A stretch of DNA of 64,000 nt, from the NCBI GenBank assembly GCA_041398785.1, contig JAWKUA010000010.1:1-64000 (forward strand), in the 5' to 3' direction. This document shows positions 7,442 through 16,410 of this stretch, in pieces; the stretch's first letter is position 1; every line of letters starts with the position of its first letter. Position numbers and translations under genes: made by a program. The notes under the pieces are model-generated. The model made no database searches. It saw only the letters and a program-made list of their open reading frames with translations, and was not told the origin of the DNA. The stretch comes from Planctomycetaceae bacterium (GTDB taxonomy: Bacteria > Planctomycetota > Planctomycetia > Planctomycetales > Planctomycetaceae).

Positions 7442-8602
7442 TTATTCGCTGGCGTAGCGTAGGCTGGGAAGCAGGCTGACGCCAGACGCGTGGTGCTCAA
7501 TTGCGTGCGCCGCCCAGCCGGCCAGCCGGGCCATTCCGATTGCCAGAGAAATACGTTCCGGTGGAACATCGAGCAGCGCCAGCAAGCGGGCGGCGGTCCA
7601 GTCCATCGTCGGATACTGCTGCTGGTCATTTTCCATCAGACGTTCCAGCCGTGCTGCGGCCGCTTCCATCCGGACTCGCGTGGCACAGCCCAGCAGTTCG
7701 CGGCAGTGAGCCTTCAGGATTCGCGGGCGGGGATCGTCGTTGGCGCCGGAGAATCCGAACGGCATACCTCGCGACTTGCGGCTCTTCCACCAGACTTCAG
7801 CGTGCTGCGGCGATGGAAAGGAACTCAGTTTCTCCGCGGTCCACTGGTACGGATCGTTGTGCAACTGAGCCACGAACAACGACGCGGAGGCTCGCAGGGC
7901 ACAGACGACATCGTTGACGGTGCTGCCGACGACTCGGGCCGCGAAGCATGCCGGACGCATTTCGGTCAGGCACTGGCAGGTCAGCACGGCGTTCATGGCC
8001 GCTTCTTCCCGCGGCGACGGTGGCCGCTGGTCGCTGCGAAGCACCTGCAGCAGTGAACCGGCGAACGACAATCCCCCGCCATCCTGTGGATCGGTGGCTC
8101 GCCCGTCATCCAGCGGCTGGCCGAATGCCACCGAAAACAGCACTGGCAACTGAGCCAGAACCCGCCAGACTCGGGAATGAGTCGCGCCGGTGGTCCGGTC
8201 GGCCGGCGTGGGATCGAAGTAGGAAATCAGCGAAATCGACAATGGCAGCAGGTCCAGAGGCCGGGTCCGCAGAGGCAGCCCGGCAACCGTTTCGGAGGCG
8301 GTCGGCTCTACGACAGCCGATTCGCTCATGACCGCGCAGGCGTCGGAAAGTTCTTCCAGAGTCGGCAGGTCACCGTTCAGCAGCAGCCAGATGACGCTTT
8401 CGAACGAGTGCTCATTCGCCAGCTCGCACACGTCAATTCCGCAGAAGCGAATCTGCTGATCGCCGAAGCTGATCAGGTCGGATTCTGCGCAAATGACGTC
8501 CGACAATCCCGAACCTGTCGGGCCGTTGGGAGCCGCGATATCGGCGACCAGCCGGCGAAGTCCGTTCGCCAGATGGGATGTTGAGAGCAGAGGCCGATCC
8601 AT
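7442..8602 (-). CDS. Citrate-synthase-like protein lacking both catalytic histidines
   Basis: 386 residues from ATG 8602, with an AAAGGA Shine-Dalgarno about 10 bases before it; in-frame starts at 8629 and 8638 are possible. The fold is recognisable: LISFGDQQIRFCGIDVCELA near the N-terminus, FAARVVGSTVNDVVCALRAS in the middle and ISLAIGMARLAGWAAHAIE near the end. Active citrate synthases have a histidine in the LHADH-type motif just before the FAARVV-like helix; here it reads LTCQCLTEM. The GPLHGGAN loop reads FVAQLHNDP, and the GFGHRVYK-type loop with the second histidine reads PFGFSGAND. The aspartate equivalent (TMDWTAARL) seems retained. I infer a pseudo-enzyme or an enzyme with changed chemistry. 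It is intact and long, so it does not look like a decaying gene. Confidence 0.75.
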   Translation of the reverse strand: MDRPLLSTSHLANGLRRLVADIAAPNGPTGSGLSDVICAESDLISFGDQQIRFCGIDVCELANEHSFESVIWLLLNGDLPTLEELSDACAVMSESAVVEPTASETVAGLPLRTRPLDLLPLSISLISYFDPTPADRTTGATHSRVWRVLAQLPVLFSVAFGQPLDDGRATDPQDGGGLSFAGSLLQVLRSDQRPPSPREEAAMNAVLTCQCLTEMRPACFAARVVGSTVNDVVCALRASASLFVAQLHNDPYQWTAEKLSSFPSPQHAEVWWKSRKSRGMPFGFSGANDDPRPRILKAHCRELLGCATRVRMEAAAARLERLMENDQQQYPTMDWTAARLLALLDVPPERISLAIGMARLAGWAAHAIEHHASGVSLLPSLRYASE

Positions 8603-8917
8603 GTCACCAGAATCCTTTCCCGGAATCATCCCGCACAAAGCCTGCCTTACGCGGCGGCGGCTGATCAGCGTGCCGCGATCGTCGGGAAGCTCCGTGACGT
8701 CAGCACGAGTGCTCGCCTACGGGGGCACTCGGACGGTCGTGAGTCTACTGCGATCATGCACGAAGTGAAACCGAGCGGTCGATCGGAAGACGCCCGACTG
8801 CAGTTCAGGAAATTTCGGTGAGTTGAGGAATTCAGGAGTTCCGGGCGCAAAGAAAAGGCGTTCGCTCGTGAATTGAACGAGCGAACGCCGGCGAGGAATG
8901 GATTCCGCTGGAACGAC
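8603..8917. other. Intergenic region between lipoprotein and citrate-synthase-like genes
   Basis: 315 bases. It holds the terminator of the lipoprotein gene (8852-8889) and presumably the promoter of the citrate-synthase-like gene. I could not place a convincing -35/-10 pair. No gene is seen. Confidence 0.45.
8852..8889 (-). terminator. Rho-independent terminator after the lipoprotein gene
   Basis: Perfect 12-bp stem ggcgttcgctcg (8857-8868) with cgagcgaacgcc (8878-8889), 9-base loop. On the minus strand it is followed by TTTTCTTT. It starts 28 bases after the lipoprotein stop. Confidence 0.9.
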
Positions 8918-9277
8918 TTACTTCATGAAGAAATCCGTTGGCCCGCGAAACGTATAGTACGGATACTGATACATCGCGGCGGGGGCTTCTTCCGGGGGAT
9001 ACATCAGGCCGTCCGGAGTGGAATACGTGTACGAATTTCGGTGAACGGGGTGAAACGGCAAATTGCAGTTGCCCTGACAGGCACCGCCCCGGCAGGAACC
9101 GCTCTGGCACGAGCCAGCTGAATAACCGCTGTTGCACATAGGGCAGTCACCGTGAGAAGACCCGCCGTCCCAGCAGGCCTGCGGGCTTTGTCCGCGCATG
9201 ATCGGCGACGACGCGCACCCCGAAATTGTCAGGCCAATCGCCCCCGATAGCAGCAGCATGAAAGCTTGTGTCCGCAT
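8918..9277 (-). CDS. Small cysteine-rich secreted lipoprotein
   Basis: 119 residues from ATG 9277. A good Shine-Dalgarno (gaaggag, 7 bases before) decides this start over upstream in-frame ones. The N-terminus MRTQAFMLLLSGAIGLTISGC is a lipoprotein signal with lipobox ISGC (Cys 21). The mature part is rich in Gly, Ser and Cys in the middle (CWDGGSSHGDCPMC, SGSCRGGACQGNC) and ends with a Tyr/Pro-rich tail, PPEEAPAAMYQYPYY. No family is recognised. The paired cysteines suggest disulphides or metal binding in the periplasm or outer membrane. It is a single-gene transcription unit with its own strong terminator. Confidence 0.78.
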   Translation of the reverse strand: MRTQAFMLLLSGAIGLTISGCASSPIMRGQSPQACWDGGSSHGDCPMCNSGYSAGSCQSGSCRGGACQGNCNLPFHPVHRNSYTYSTPDGLMYPPEEAPAAMYQYPYYTFRGPTDFFMK

Positions 9278-9761
9278 CACAAAACTCCTTCTTTCCCCGC
9301 GAAGATCCCGCCAGCCGTGAACATTTGGCGTCATGGCTGACGAAAGAAAGTGTTCCCCAAACGATCGGGTCCTGCCGAAAGCCTCAACAGCGGTTGAAAA
9401 CGGTCTCTGGAACTCTGAAGCCACCAGATTCGCAGGTGTCGGACAGTTCCAGACACCGTTTTCAACGCCCTGTGCATTTCAACGCACTGTTAAGAATTCC
9501 GGCGCGAAGCCTGAACGCATGAAGGTGTTATCGGCAGCAGAACCGGTCCAACATGCAGAATCCCTGCAATTCCTACAGATGTGGAATCAGGAAGTTTGAG
9601 TGAACTTGCGGAATTCCAGCCGTACAAATAGAGTCTGCCTCTGACGCCGGGTTAGCGTGACTTGAGACACCCATGTCCTAACACGCACGGCAGCAAGCAC
9701 TTACAGTCCCCAAGCCGAGTCAGGGGACGACGCGGAAACCGAATTCTGAGGGAGCAGTACG
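9278..9761. other. Intergenic region with a 22-bp inverted repeat
   Basis: 484 bases between divergently read genes, so it must hold promoters for both. The only clear structure is the inverted repeat 9393-9466. Short open frames (for example 9333-9599 plus) do not look coding. Confidence 0.45.
9393..9466. repeat. 22-bp inverted repeat (possible hairpin RNA or terminator)
   Basis: gttgaaaacggtctctggaa at 9393 pairs with the reverse complement of the sequence ending at 9466; 21 of 22 positions match, with a 30-base loop. It has no T-tract and lies over 100 bases from either gene start. Confidence 0.7.
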
Positions 9762-10505
9762 GTGCATATCGCCGGTTCAACTCGCAGCCTGTGGGACATC
9801 ACGAGCGCTCAGGCATGCATGCAGTTGCAGGATCTTGGGTTTGACAAGGTGGAACTCTGGATCAATGACGACTTCGACCAGTTAAAGGTCGCGGAAGTTG
9901 TTGAGGACATTGACGCCGCCGCAGCGCAATTTCGCGAGGCCAGCCGTGTGAGCCCTGTGGCCATCTTTCTTGAGCAGGAAGTTGAGCCGACGGAATTCGC
10001 GGCGATTGTGGAGTTCGCTCGAAGGCTTCGCGTGGCTCAGTTGACGATCGAAGCGTCGCCGCTGGGAACACCGTTTAACACGGAAATCGACCGGCTGCGC
10101 GAACGAAATGCAATCTGCCACCAGGAGGGAGTCCGCCTTTCGATCCTCACAAGAACGGGCCTGCTGACTCAGGATCCGCATACGGCCGTGGAACTCTGCC
10201 AGTCCGTGAAAGGTCTGGGAATCACGCTGGACCCCACTTACTTCACGTGTACTCCGCGAGGCGAAGTGGATTTCGAAGTCGTCTACCCGCATGTCCTGCA
10301 CTGCCAGCTTCGCGACACGTCTCACACCGAACTGCAGGTGCCCGCCGGGCTGGGGGAAATCGACTACAACCGCATCACTTCTCTGCTTCGTCAGGAAAAA
10401 TACGATCGCACTTTGAGTGTCGATCTGCTACCCCGAACGCTCGCCGGTGAAGAACGTCTGCTGGAACTCCGCAAGCTGCGGCTGCTTCTGGAATCGATGC
10501 TGTAG
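9762..10505 (+). CDS. Sugar phosphate isomerase/epimerase-like (xylose-isomerase-type TIM barrel) protein
   Basis: 247 residues from GTG 9762, preceded by gaggga. The opening MHIAGSTRSLWDITSAQACM with LGFDKVELWIND, then LTIEASPLGTPFN, the strand GITLDPTYF and the end region VLHCQLRDTSHTELQVPAGLGEIDY, fit the AP_endonuc_2/xylose isomerase-like TIM-barrel superfamily. In that fold the E, D, H and Q residues on strand ends bind a divalent metal and isomerise or epimerise sugars. The pattern H-QLRDT-GLGEIDY is the usual metal-site region of strands 7 and 8. The substrate cannot be told. It stands alone, divergent from the lipoprotein. Confidence 0.7.
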   Translation: MHIAGSTRSLWDITSAQACMQLQDLGFDKVELWINDDFDQLKVAEVVEDIDAAAAQFREASRVSPVAIFLEQEVEPTEFAAIVEFARRLRVAQLTIEASPLGTPFNTEIDRLRERNAICHQEGVRLSILTRTGLLTQDPHTAVELCQSVKGLGITLDPTYFTCTPRGEVDFEVVYPHVLHCQLRDTSHTELQVPAGLGEIDYNRITSLLRQEKYDRTLSVDLLPRTLAGEERLLELRKLRLLLESML

Positions 10506-10990
10506 AAGGCGGAAGCAGCGCCGGACGACTGCTGATCTGCCCTGGAAGCACCCACGCGACTCAACGACCCATCGCGGAGCCCCGGCGTTTCTGCCGGTAT
10601 GGTTTCTGCCTGTATGAAGGTCCGGGTTTAGCGGACGGCAACGCCGGTGTTTCGCCGGTTGTTGGAAGAATATTGCAGTTCGGAAGCGAGTCGGCAGATC
10701 TTGCCGGACCGCAGCGTCTTCCGCAGATCGCGCCGGTTTACTGGTCTTCCCGCCGTGCATTTCCGGATCGGGAATCCGTCGACATGCGATTCGATCGACT
10801 TTGAGGCTTGTCCCGTGCGCCGCAGACGGAAGGATGGGGGCGTGAGTGTCGCCGCGCAGATCATGGACGTATCTGTTCTCGACAACTGAAACGATTCATC
10901 GCAGATGACCGGAAGCCTCCGAGCAACGACGTTCGGCGTCAGTGACGGGCTTCGGTCAGGCGATATCCGTTGAAGTCATCAGAGACTGCC
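10506..10990. other. Intergenic region, nothing recognised
   Basis: 485 bases without a convincing gene. Two short imperfect ccggcg...cgccgg-type hairpins occur near 10580-10665. A minus-strand frame at 10628-10885 has no family features. Confidence 0.4.
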
Positions 10991-12697
10991 ATGAACGTAA
11001 AACTGCTGCTGCCCCTGTTGGCCGCGCTGACACTCAGCGTGGATTCCGTGCTGATCGCTGAAGAACCGCAGGCCGCTAATTCACAGGCCGCTCACGAGGA
11101 AGCCGTCCGTCGTCAAACAGCGGTGGCGCTGAACTATTGCCGAGCGGCGCTGCACCGGATTCGCCGCAGTCCGGAAAAACGAGTCCTGGTGGAGGAACAA
11201 CAGCGGATCCTGAACAACCTGGACCTGAATCAGATCGAAGATCCCGAAGTGATCACGCTGTACAAGTCGATTCTGGACGAAATCAGCCAGGTCGAAATCA
11301 GCGAACGTGAGCGTCGGGCAATTGACGAACAGTTTCGCACGGGAGTGCATCGCAAGCTGGGAACCGACTTCTTTGTCATCGGAGCCCAGGTGGCGACCGG
11401 ACAGGTGGGCAATGTCATCCAGACCGGAGCCAACAGCTGGTGGGACTACCGCAACCAGGAAATGCGCCGCGACTCCGACCTGTGGAAAGTCGACAAGGGG
11501 ACGTTCACCGCCGTGATGTCACGTTCGTCGACGTTTCTGGACAGCTTCTGGAAGTTGTCTCGCAAGAATAATATCCCCGATCGCTGGCTGGTCCGCGATC
11601 AGGACCTTGACCAGCTCGGCCGGGTTCTGCAGGAACGTGACGCGGCCCGCCGGCTCCGCATGCTGGAACGCACAGAACGGTTTATGGAGTGCTATCCGCC
11701 GTACTGGTACTACCTGGCGAAGACTCAGCAGGAACTCGGTCAGCTTGACGATGCCGTGCGAACCTACGAACGGCTTAGCGCCATCGGCACGGGTCACTTC
11801 CGACAGGATGACATGTTGTCCAGCAGCATGGCGAACATGGCACTGATTCAGGAGATCCACAACGACCCGCGAGCCGCAACGACTGCGATGCGCGGACTGG
11901 ACTACTCGACTCGCAACTGGGAATCCAACCTGGTGTGCGCGTGGGTGCTGGGGCGGCACGAAGAATACATCGCCGCTGAAGATCTGATTCTGTGCAATCT
12001 TGATGAGCGGCTGGAGGAATCTCAGAGCAGCATCGCTCTGGTTTCCCTGTACTTTCACGCCGAGGAAACCGCAAAGCTGGCCGGACTTCTGAATGACGAG
12101 CGCATCGTTCGCAATGTTCCGATTCCAGGTCTGCTGCTATGTGCCAGGTTACTGGGGTCGGATCAGATTCCGTCGCCGATGACGGCGTATCTGGCGTCGA
12201 CGCTGACGGCTTCGGTCAGTCGGGCTTCAAGTGGTGAGACACTGACGCTGGCGACGTCTCCCGGGTGGAAGATTAACGACGCGAACCCGCAGCTTCTGGG
12301 GATGGGCACGTCGTCATTCCGCACAATCGGCTTTCGTCCTTCCCAGAATGCCGTGCTGGCGGATTTCGCCGTGCAGACGGAAGAAGCGGAACTCAGCGCA
12401 CACGAAACGCTGCGGCTGACGCTCAACTACCCCGGAACTCCCACGATTCACGTGACTCTGGAGGCGGATCCGGTCGACGCTCGCGGCGCGCCGCCAGCGC
12501 TCAACTCGCTGCGTCCGCCGGTGTTGACGAACCGTCTGCCGGCGTTTTCGGAATCACGAGTGACGTTCGAAATGCAGGAAGTCGAAGTCGACGGCGTGCG
12601 AATTTCGCTGCGCACAAATGAAACGGCCGGGCTCCCGGCGGAAGCGGAAGATGCGACTCGCCAGGTGTCCGCCCAGGACGCGACCGATCGGTCGTAG
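10991..12697 (+). CDS. Secreted TPR-like protein of unknown function
   Basis: 568 residues. I choose ATG 10991 because it begins a standard signal peptide (MNVKLLLPLLAALTLSVDSV, then an AEE-type cleavage region); the frame is open to a TTG at 10970. After a helical region rich in Glu and Arg (residues about 25-110) come TPR-like helices such as YWYYLAKTQQELGQLDDAVR, followed by a more beta-rich C-terminal part with stretches like HETLRLTLNYPGTPTIHVTL. No enzyme motif is visible. It is probably periplasmic. The family is not recognised beyond this. It is a single gene followed by a hairpin at 12735-12790. Confidence 0.7.
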   Translation: MNVKLLLPLLAALTLSVDSVLIAEEPQAANSQAAHEEAVRRQTAVALNYCRAALHRIRRSPEKRVLVEEQQRILNNLDLNQIEDPEVITLYKSILDEISQVEISERERRAIDEQFRTGVHRKLGTDFFVIGAQVATGQVGNVIQTGANSWWDYRNQEMRRDSDLWKVDKGTFTAVMSRSSTFLDSFWKLSRKNNIPDRWLVRDQDLDQLGRVLQERDAARRLRMLERTERFMECYPPYWYYLAKTQQELGQLDDAVRTYERLSAIGTGHFRQDDMLSSSMANMALIQEIHNDPRAATTAMRGLDYSTRNWESNLVCAWVLGRHEEYIAAEDLILCNLDERLEESQSSIALVSLYFHAEETAKLAGLLNDERIVRNVPIPGLLLCARLLGSDQIPSPMTAYLASTLTASVSRASSGETLTLATSPGWKINDANPQLLGMGTSSFRTIGFRPSQNAVLADFAVQTEEAELSAHETLRLTLNYPGTPTIHVTLEADPVDARGAPPALNSLRPPVLTNRLPAFSESRVTFEMQEVEVDGVRISLRTNETAGLPAEAEDATRQVSAQDATDRS

Positions 12698-12734
12698 AGG
12701 GCGCCTCACCGGTATTCGCGGCAGCCAACAGCGA

Positions 12735-12790
12735 AACAGGGAACGGTAAACAACTGCAGGCTGGCTGCATGCTGTTCGCCGTTCCCTGTT
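12735..12790. terminator. Hairpin downstream of the TPR-like gene
   Basis: 12-bp perfect stem aacagggaacgg (12735-12746) with ccgttccctgtt (12779-12790). It begins 38 bases after the stop. The following bases (ctgtgtttcgg) give only a weak T-run, so this is a probable rather than certain terminator. Confidence 0.55.
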
Positions 12791-13234
12791 CTGTGTTTCG
12801 GCCGAACAGTCGCGACGGGGTCAGTGTCGCGGCAGCCCTGAGGAAGCTGCGTCTGTTCAGCGGAATTGAGACCGACAAAATGCACGCCGTGTGCCGAAGC
12901 CGGCGACCGATTCTGATGCCGGCGAAGATTCCGTCGCAACCGTTCCTGTTGCACGCAGTTACGCTCACCCATGATGTGTCAGAAATCTGAACACCCGGAA
13001 GCGAACGGTGTTGACGGAATACCACACCGGCAATTTCGGAAGCACGACGCAGCGTGCAAGTCGCGTCACACCTGCGACTTGCGTTGTGTTGCCGCGCCGA
13101 CAACAAATGATGCCGGAAGTCAACGGCGGACGACTGCCGCGTGGCAAATTCCGCGACGGAAGATTTGTTCCCGCGATACCGACCGCACGGAAGAACTGCG
13201 AAAGTCTGCGACGTTGAATTCGTCGCGTCGTCGG
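12791..13234. other. Intergenic region upstream of tRNA-Gly
   Basis: About 440 bases with no convincing gene. A short 9-bp stem, gcaagtcgc/gcgacttgc, lies near 13055-13082. A long minus-strand frame that spans this region and the tRNA is rejected as an artefact. Confidence 0.4.
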
Positions 13235-13262
13235 TTGACGGAAAATCGGATTCGAGCATAAT
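13235..13262 (+). promoter_or_regulatory. Sigma-70-type promoter for tRNA-Gly
   Basis: TTGACG (13235-13240), a 16-base spacer and CATAAT (13257-13262) match the housekeeping promoter pattern. The predicted start, near 13269, is about 80 bases before the tRNA. Confidence 0.55.
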
Positions 13263-13349
13263 TCCCGGTCCTGTCGTCGACCAAACGGCGGGTGTTCGAA
13301 AAACCAGATTGACGGTCGGGTGACGCGATGCGGCTCGGTCGATCCTGAT

Positions 13350-13429
<80 letters not shown>

Positions 13430-13508
13430 TATGGCCCGATCTCGTCTTTTTGGACCGATTGGGGCGATGCCGAACCGGAGGTGCCACGTGAGTGCAGGCG
13501 AAGACGTG

Positions 13509-14975
13509 ATGACGGACGAATCCGAGATTGCCACGAGCGAAGCGGAAAGCGAAAAAGAAAAGCACCGCATGGATCTGACGGTGGACGTGCAAAGCGTCGG
13601 TCCCTGCAAGAAACACGTCGTTGTGACGATCCCGGAAGCGGATATCGCCGCTGTGCGGGATGAGGCACTGGCCGAACTTGGGGAGTCCGCCAGTGTGCCC
13701 GGTTTTCGAGTCGGACGCGCGCCAAGGTCACTGCTGGAAAAGCGGTTCAAGGAGGAAATTGTGGCTCAGGTCAAGCAGAAGGTTCTGCTGCAAAGCCTGG
13801 AACAACTTTCCGACGACAACAGCATCGATCCGATCAACCAGCCGGATATCAATGTCGAAAGCCTGGATATCCCGGAATCCGGCGACTTTCGCTACGAATT
13901 TGACGTTGAAGTTCGTCCGGAATTTGAAATACCGGATTACAAAAGCTTCACGATCTCACGTCCCGTCGGAGGCGTTTCCGACGAGGAGTTCGATGCGTTC
14001 CGGCAGGAGTTTCTGTCGTCCTACGCCGAACGAAACACCGTGCAGCGACCCGCAGAACCCGGCGACTTTGTCGTATGCAACGTCCGGTTCACTCACAACG
14101 GAAAATCGCTTCGGGAGTCCGAAGGTCTGTCGCTGCAGTTGCACCCGGTGCTCCGGTTTCACGATGCGGTGCTGGAAGGATTCGACAAGTTGATGGAAGG
14201 TGCCGGCACCGGCGATAATCGGTCTGCCGAAGTGACGATTTCGCTGCAGTCCCCGGTCGTGGAAATGCGCGGGGAGAAGGTTGCCGTGGAATTCTCCGTA
14301 CTGAACGTGCAGGAACAGGTCCTGCCGCGAATGGAACGGGAATTCCTGGACCGCGTGAACTGCGATTCGGAAGAAGATCTGAACGAACACCTGCGATCCT
14401 CTCTGGAACGGCAGATCGAATTCCGACAGCGCCAGGCAACGCGGGAGCAGGTTCTTGAAAAGATTCTGGACTCCGCCACGTGGGATCTGCCGGAATCACT
14501 CGTGAAGCAGCAGACGGAGAATGCTCTTCGCCGCGAAATTCTGGAAATGGCCCAGGCCGGATTCACCCGCGAACAAATCGCCGCTCGCGAAAACCAGATT
14601 CGTCAAAACGCGATTGACAATACGCGGCAGGCTCTGAAAGAACACTTTGTGCTCGACCGCATCGCCACGAAGGAAGAAATCGAATGTGAACAGGAAGACA
14701 TCGATCGCGAACTGGCGATGATGGCCTTCCAAAGCGGCGATACCGTGCGCCGCATCCGGGCAAAGATGGTGAAGTCCGGGATGATCGAAAACCTGGAAGC
14801 TCAGCTTCGAGAACGCAAGGCCGTGGACTTCATTCTGCAGCACACGTCGTTTAAGGACGTCAAGCGCGAACCGTATCTGGAAAATGACGTTGCCAGTGTT
14901 GCGTTTGCCATCTGCGGAAACATGACGGCAACCCTGGTGGACGACCGCGCCAGTGAAGCTGACGAGGAAGACTGA
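13509..14975 (+). CDS. tig: Trigger factor (ribosome-associated chaperone and peptidyl-prolyl isomerase)
   Basis: 488 residues from ATG 13509; earlier in-frame starts would run through the tRNA, and ATG 13569 (MDLTVDVQSVG) is the alternative nearest the family start. The N-terminal ribosome-binding domain shows the signature GFRVGRAPRSLLEKRF, close to the family GFRxGKxP. The middle FKBP-like domain contains EPGDFVVCNVRF and VLEGFDKLMEGAGTGD, and a long helical C-terminal chaperone domain follows. Trigger factor binds nascent chains at the ribosomal exit tunnel. It is somewhat longer than the usual 430-450 residues because of a polar N-terminal extension and an acidic C-terminus. The clpP genes lie downstream, the common bacterial order tig-clpP. 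No clpX follows here. Confidence 0.93.
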   Translation: MTDESEIATSEAESEKEKHRMDLTVDVQSVGPCKKHVVVTIPEADIAAVRDEALAELGESASVPGFRVGRAPRSLLEKRFKEEIVAQVKQKVLLQSLEQLSDDNSIDPINQPDINVESLDIPESGDFRYEFDVEVRPEFEIPDYKSFTISRPVGGVSDEEFDAFRQEFLSSYAERNTVQRPAEPGDFVVCNVRFTHNGKSLRESEGLSLQLHPVLRFHDAVLEGFDKLMEGAGTGDNRSAEVTISLQSPVVEMRGEKVAVEFSVLNVQEQVLPRMEREFLDRVNCDSEEDLNEHLRSSLERQIEFRQRQATREQVLEKILDSATWDLPESLVKQQTENALRREILEMAQAGFTREQIAARENQIRQNAIDNTRQALKEHFVLDRIATKEEIECEQEDIDRELAMMAFQSGDTVRRIRAKMVKSGMIENLEAQLRERKAVDFILQHTSFKDVKREPYLENDVASVAFAICGNMTATLVDDRASEADEED

Positions 14976-15122
14976 CCGGGCTGTCCCCCTGTTCGCTCAG
15001 CCGGCCGGCACGTGTCTGGCGGCACGCACGCTCCCGAACCCGGCCCGATGGTGACGGTTCCCGGGGCTCGATTGTTTCAACTCACCGATTGACACGGAAG
15101 CTGTAATCCGACGATTGAGGAA

Positions 15123-15731
15123 ATGATGGATCTACGCAACGAATACGTCCCCATGGCAGCAAGAGACTATGCCGCTCAGCGGCAGATGACCGTGGGAGAC
15201 CTGCTGCTCGATAACCGGATCATTTTTCTGGACGGCCCGATTCACGACGGCAGCGCAAACCTGGTCGTCATGAAGTTGTTGTTTCTGCAGTCCGAAAACC
15301 GGCATCAGGATATTCATCTGTATGTGAATTCACCCGGCGGTTCGGTCACGGCCACGCTGGCGATTTATGACATCATGCAGTTTATTGAATGCGACGTCGC
15401 GACCTACTGCGTCGGCATGTCGGCCAGCGGCGGAGCCATCCTGGTGGCTGGCGGAGCCAAGGGCAAACGCTTCGCTTTGAAGCACTCCAAGATGATGATC
15501 CATCAGCCCCACGGTCAGGTCGGCGGCCAGGTTTCCGACATCGAGATTCAGGCCAAGGATATTCTGGAAACCCGCGAACTGCTGAATCAGATCCTTGCCG
15601 GGCATACCGGGCAGCCGGTCGAGCGGATCGCTGCGGACACGCAGCGCGACCGTTACCTCACGGCACCTCAGGCCAGGGAATACGGCCTGGTCGATGAAGT
15701 GCTGGATAAGCCCGCCAAAGCAAAAAAATAG
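15123..15731 (+). CDS. clpP: ATP-dependent Clp protease proteolytic subunit, first copy
   Basis: 202 residues, ATG 15123 with gattgagg before it. Serine protease of the Clp family; 14 subunits form the barrel fed by ClpX or ClpA. The catalytic Ser is S102 in GMSASGGA (usual form GxAASMG), the His is H127 in MIHQP and the Asp is in ADTQRDRYL. All three are present, so it should be active, although GG replaces MG after the serine. The chain has the handle helix and the family end YGLVDEVL. A second clpP follows after about 70 bases; two paralogues may form mixed rings, as in some other bacteria, but this is inference. Confidence 0.93.
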   Translation: MMDLRNEYVPMAARDYAAQRQMTVGDLLLDNRIIFLDGPIHDGSANLVVMKLLFLQSENRHQDIHLYVNSPGGSVTATLAIYDIMQFIECDVATYCVGMSASGGAILVAGGAKGKRFALKHSKMMIHQPHGQVGGQVSDIEIQAKDILETRELLNQILAGHTGQPVERIAADTQRDRYLTAPQAREYGLVDEVLDKPAKAKK

Positions 15732-15800
15732 GCTCCTCCGGGACAATACCGCAAATCACAGCCGCCGATCCTCTACGATCAGATCCGGAAGGATTCCCAT

Positions 15801-16388
15801 ATGACTGTTCTGGTACCCTACGTCGTCGAAAAGAACGGGCGCGATGAGCGCGCGATGGACATCTACAGCCGCCTGCTGAAAGATCGTATCGTGATCCTGG
15901 GCAGCGGCGTCAACGACGATGTAGCCAACAGTATCGTCGCTCAGTTGCTGTTCCTGCAGTTCGATGATCCCAAGTCCGACATCCATCTCTACATCAACTC
16001 ACCCGGCGGTTCGATCACGGCGGGCATGGCGATTTACGACACCATGCAGTACATCAGTTGCGACGTCGCGACATACTGCATCGGTCAGGCCGCCAGCATG
16101 GGAGCCATCCTGCTGACAGCCGGCGCGCCGGGGAAACGACACGCTTTGCCAAACGCACGCATCATGATCCACCAGCCCCTGGCCGGAATGGAAGGCACCG
16201 CCACGGAACTGGAAATTCACGCAAAGGAAGTGCTTCGAATCAAACAGCGGATGAATGAAATCCTTCTGAAGCACACTGGTCAGACGCTGCAGAAGATCGA
16301 AGACGATACTGATCGCGATAACTTCATGACGGCCGACGAAGCAAGGACCTACAAACTGATCGACACGGTCCTGGAAAAGCTGGAGTAG
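15801..16388 (+). CDS. clpP: ATP-dependent Clp protease proteolytic subunit, second copy
   Basis: 195 residues, ATG 15801 preceded by ggaagg. Textbook ClpP: YINSPGGSITAGMAIYDTMQ, catalytic S99 in GQAASMGA, H124 in MIHQPL and Asp in DDTDRDNFM. It is closer to the canonical sequence than the copy upstream, and the two differ along their whole length, so this is not a recent duplication. Its N-terminus (VPYVVEKNGRDERAMDIYSR) carries the usual axial-loop region. The thymidine phosphorylase gene starts 22 bases after its stop, so the three genes may share one transcript. Confidence 0.95.
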   Translation: MTVLVPYVVEKNGRDERAMDIYSRLLKDRIVILGSGVNDDVANSIVAQLLFLQFDDPKSDIHLYINSPGGSITAGMAIYDTMQYISCDVATYCIGQAASMGAILLTAGAPGKRHALPNARIMIHQPLAGMEGTATELEIHAKEVLRIKQRMNEILLKHTGQTLQKIEDDTDRDNFMTADEARTYKLIDTVLEKLE

Positions 16389-16410
16389 CCTCCGCAGCAG
16401 GCAGGCAGCC

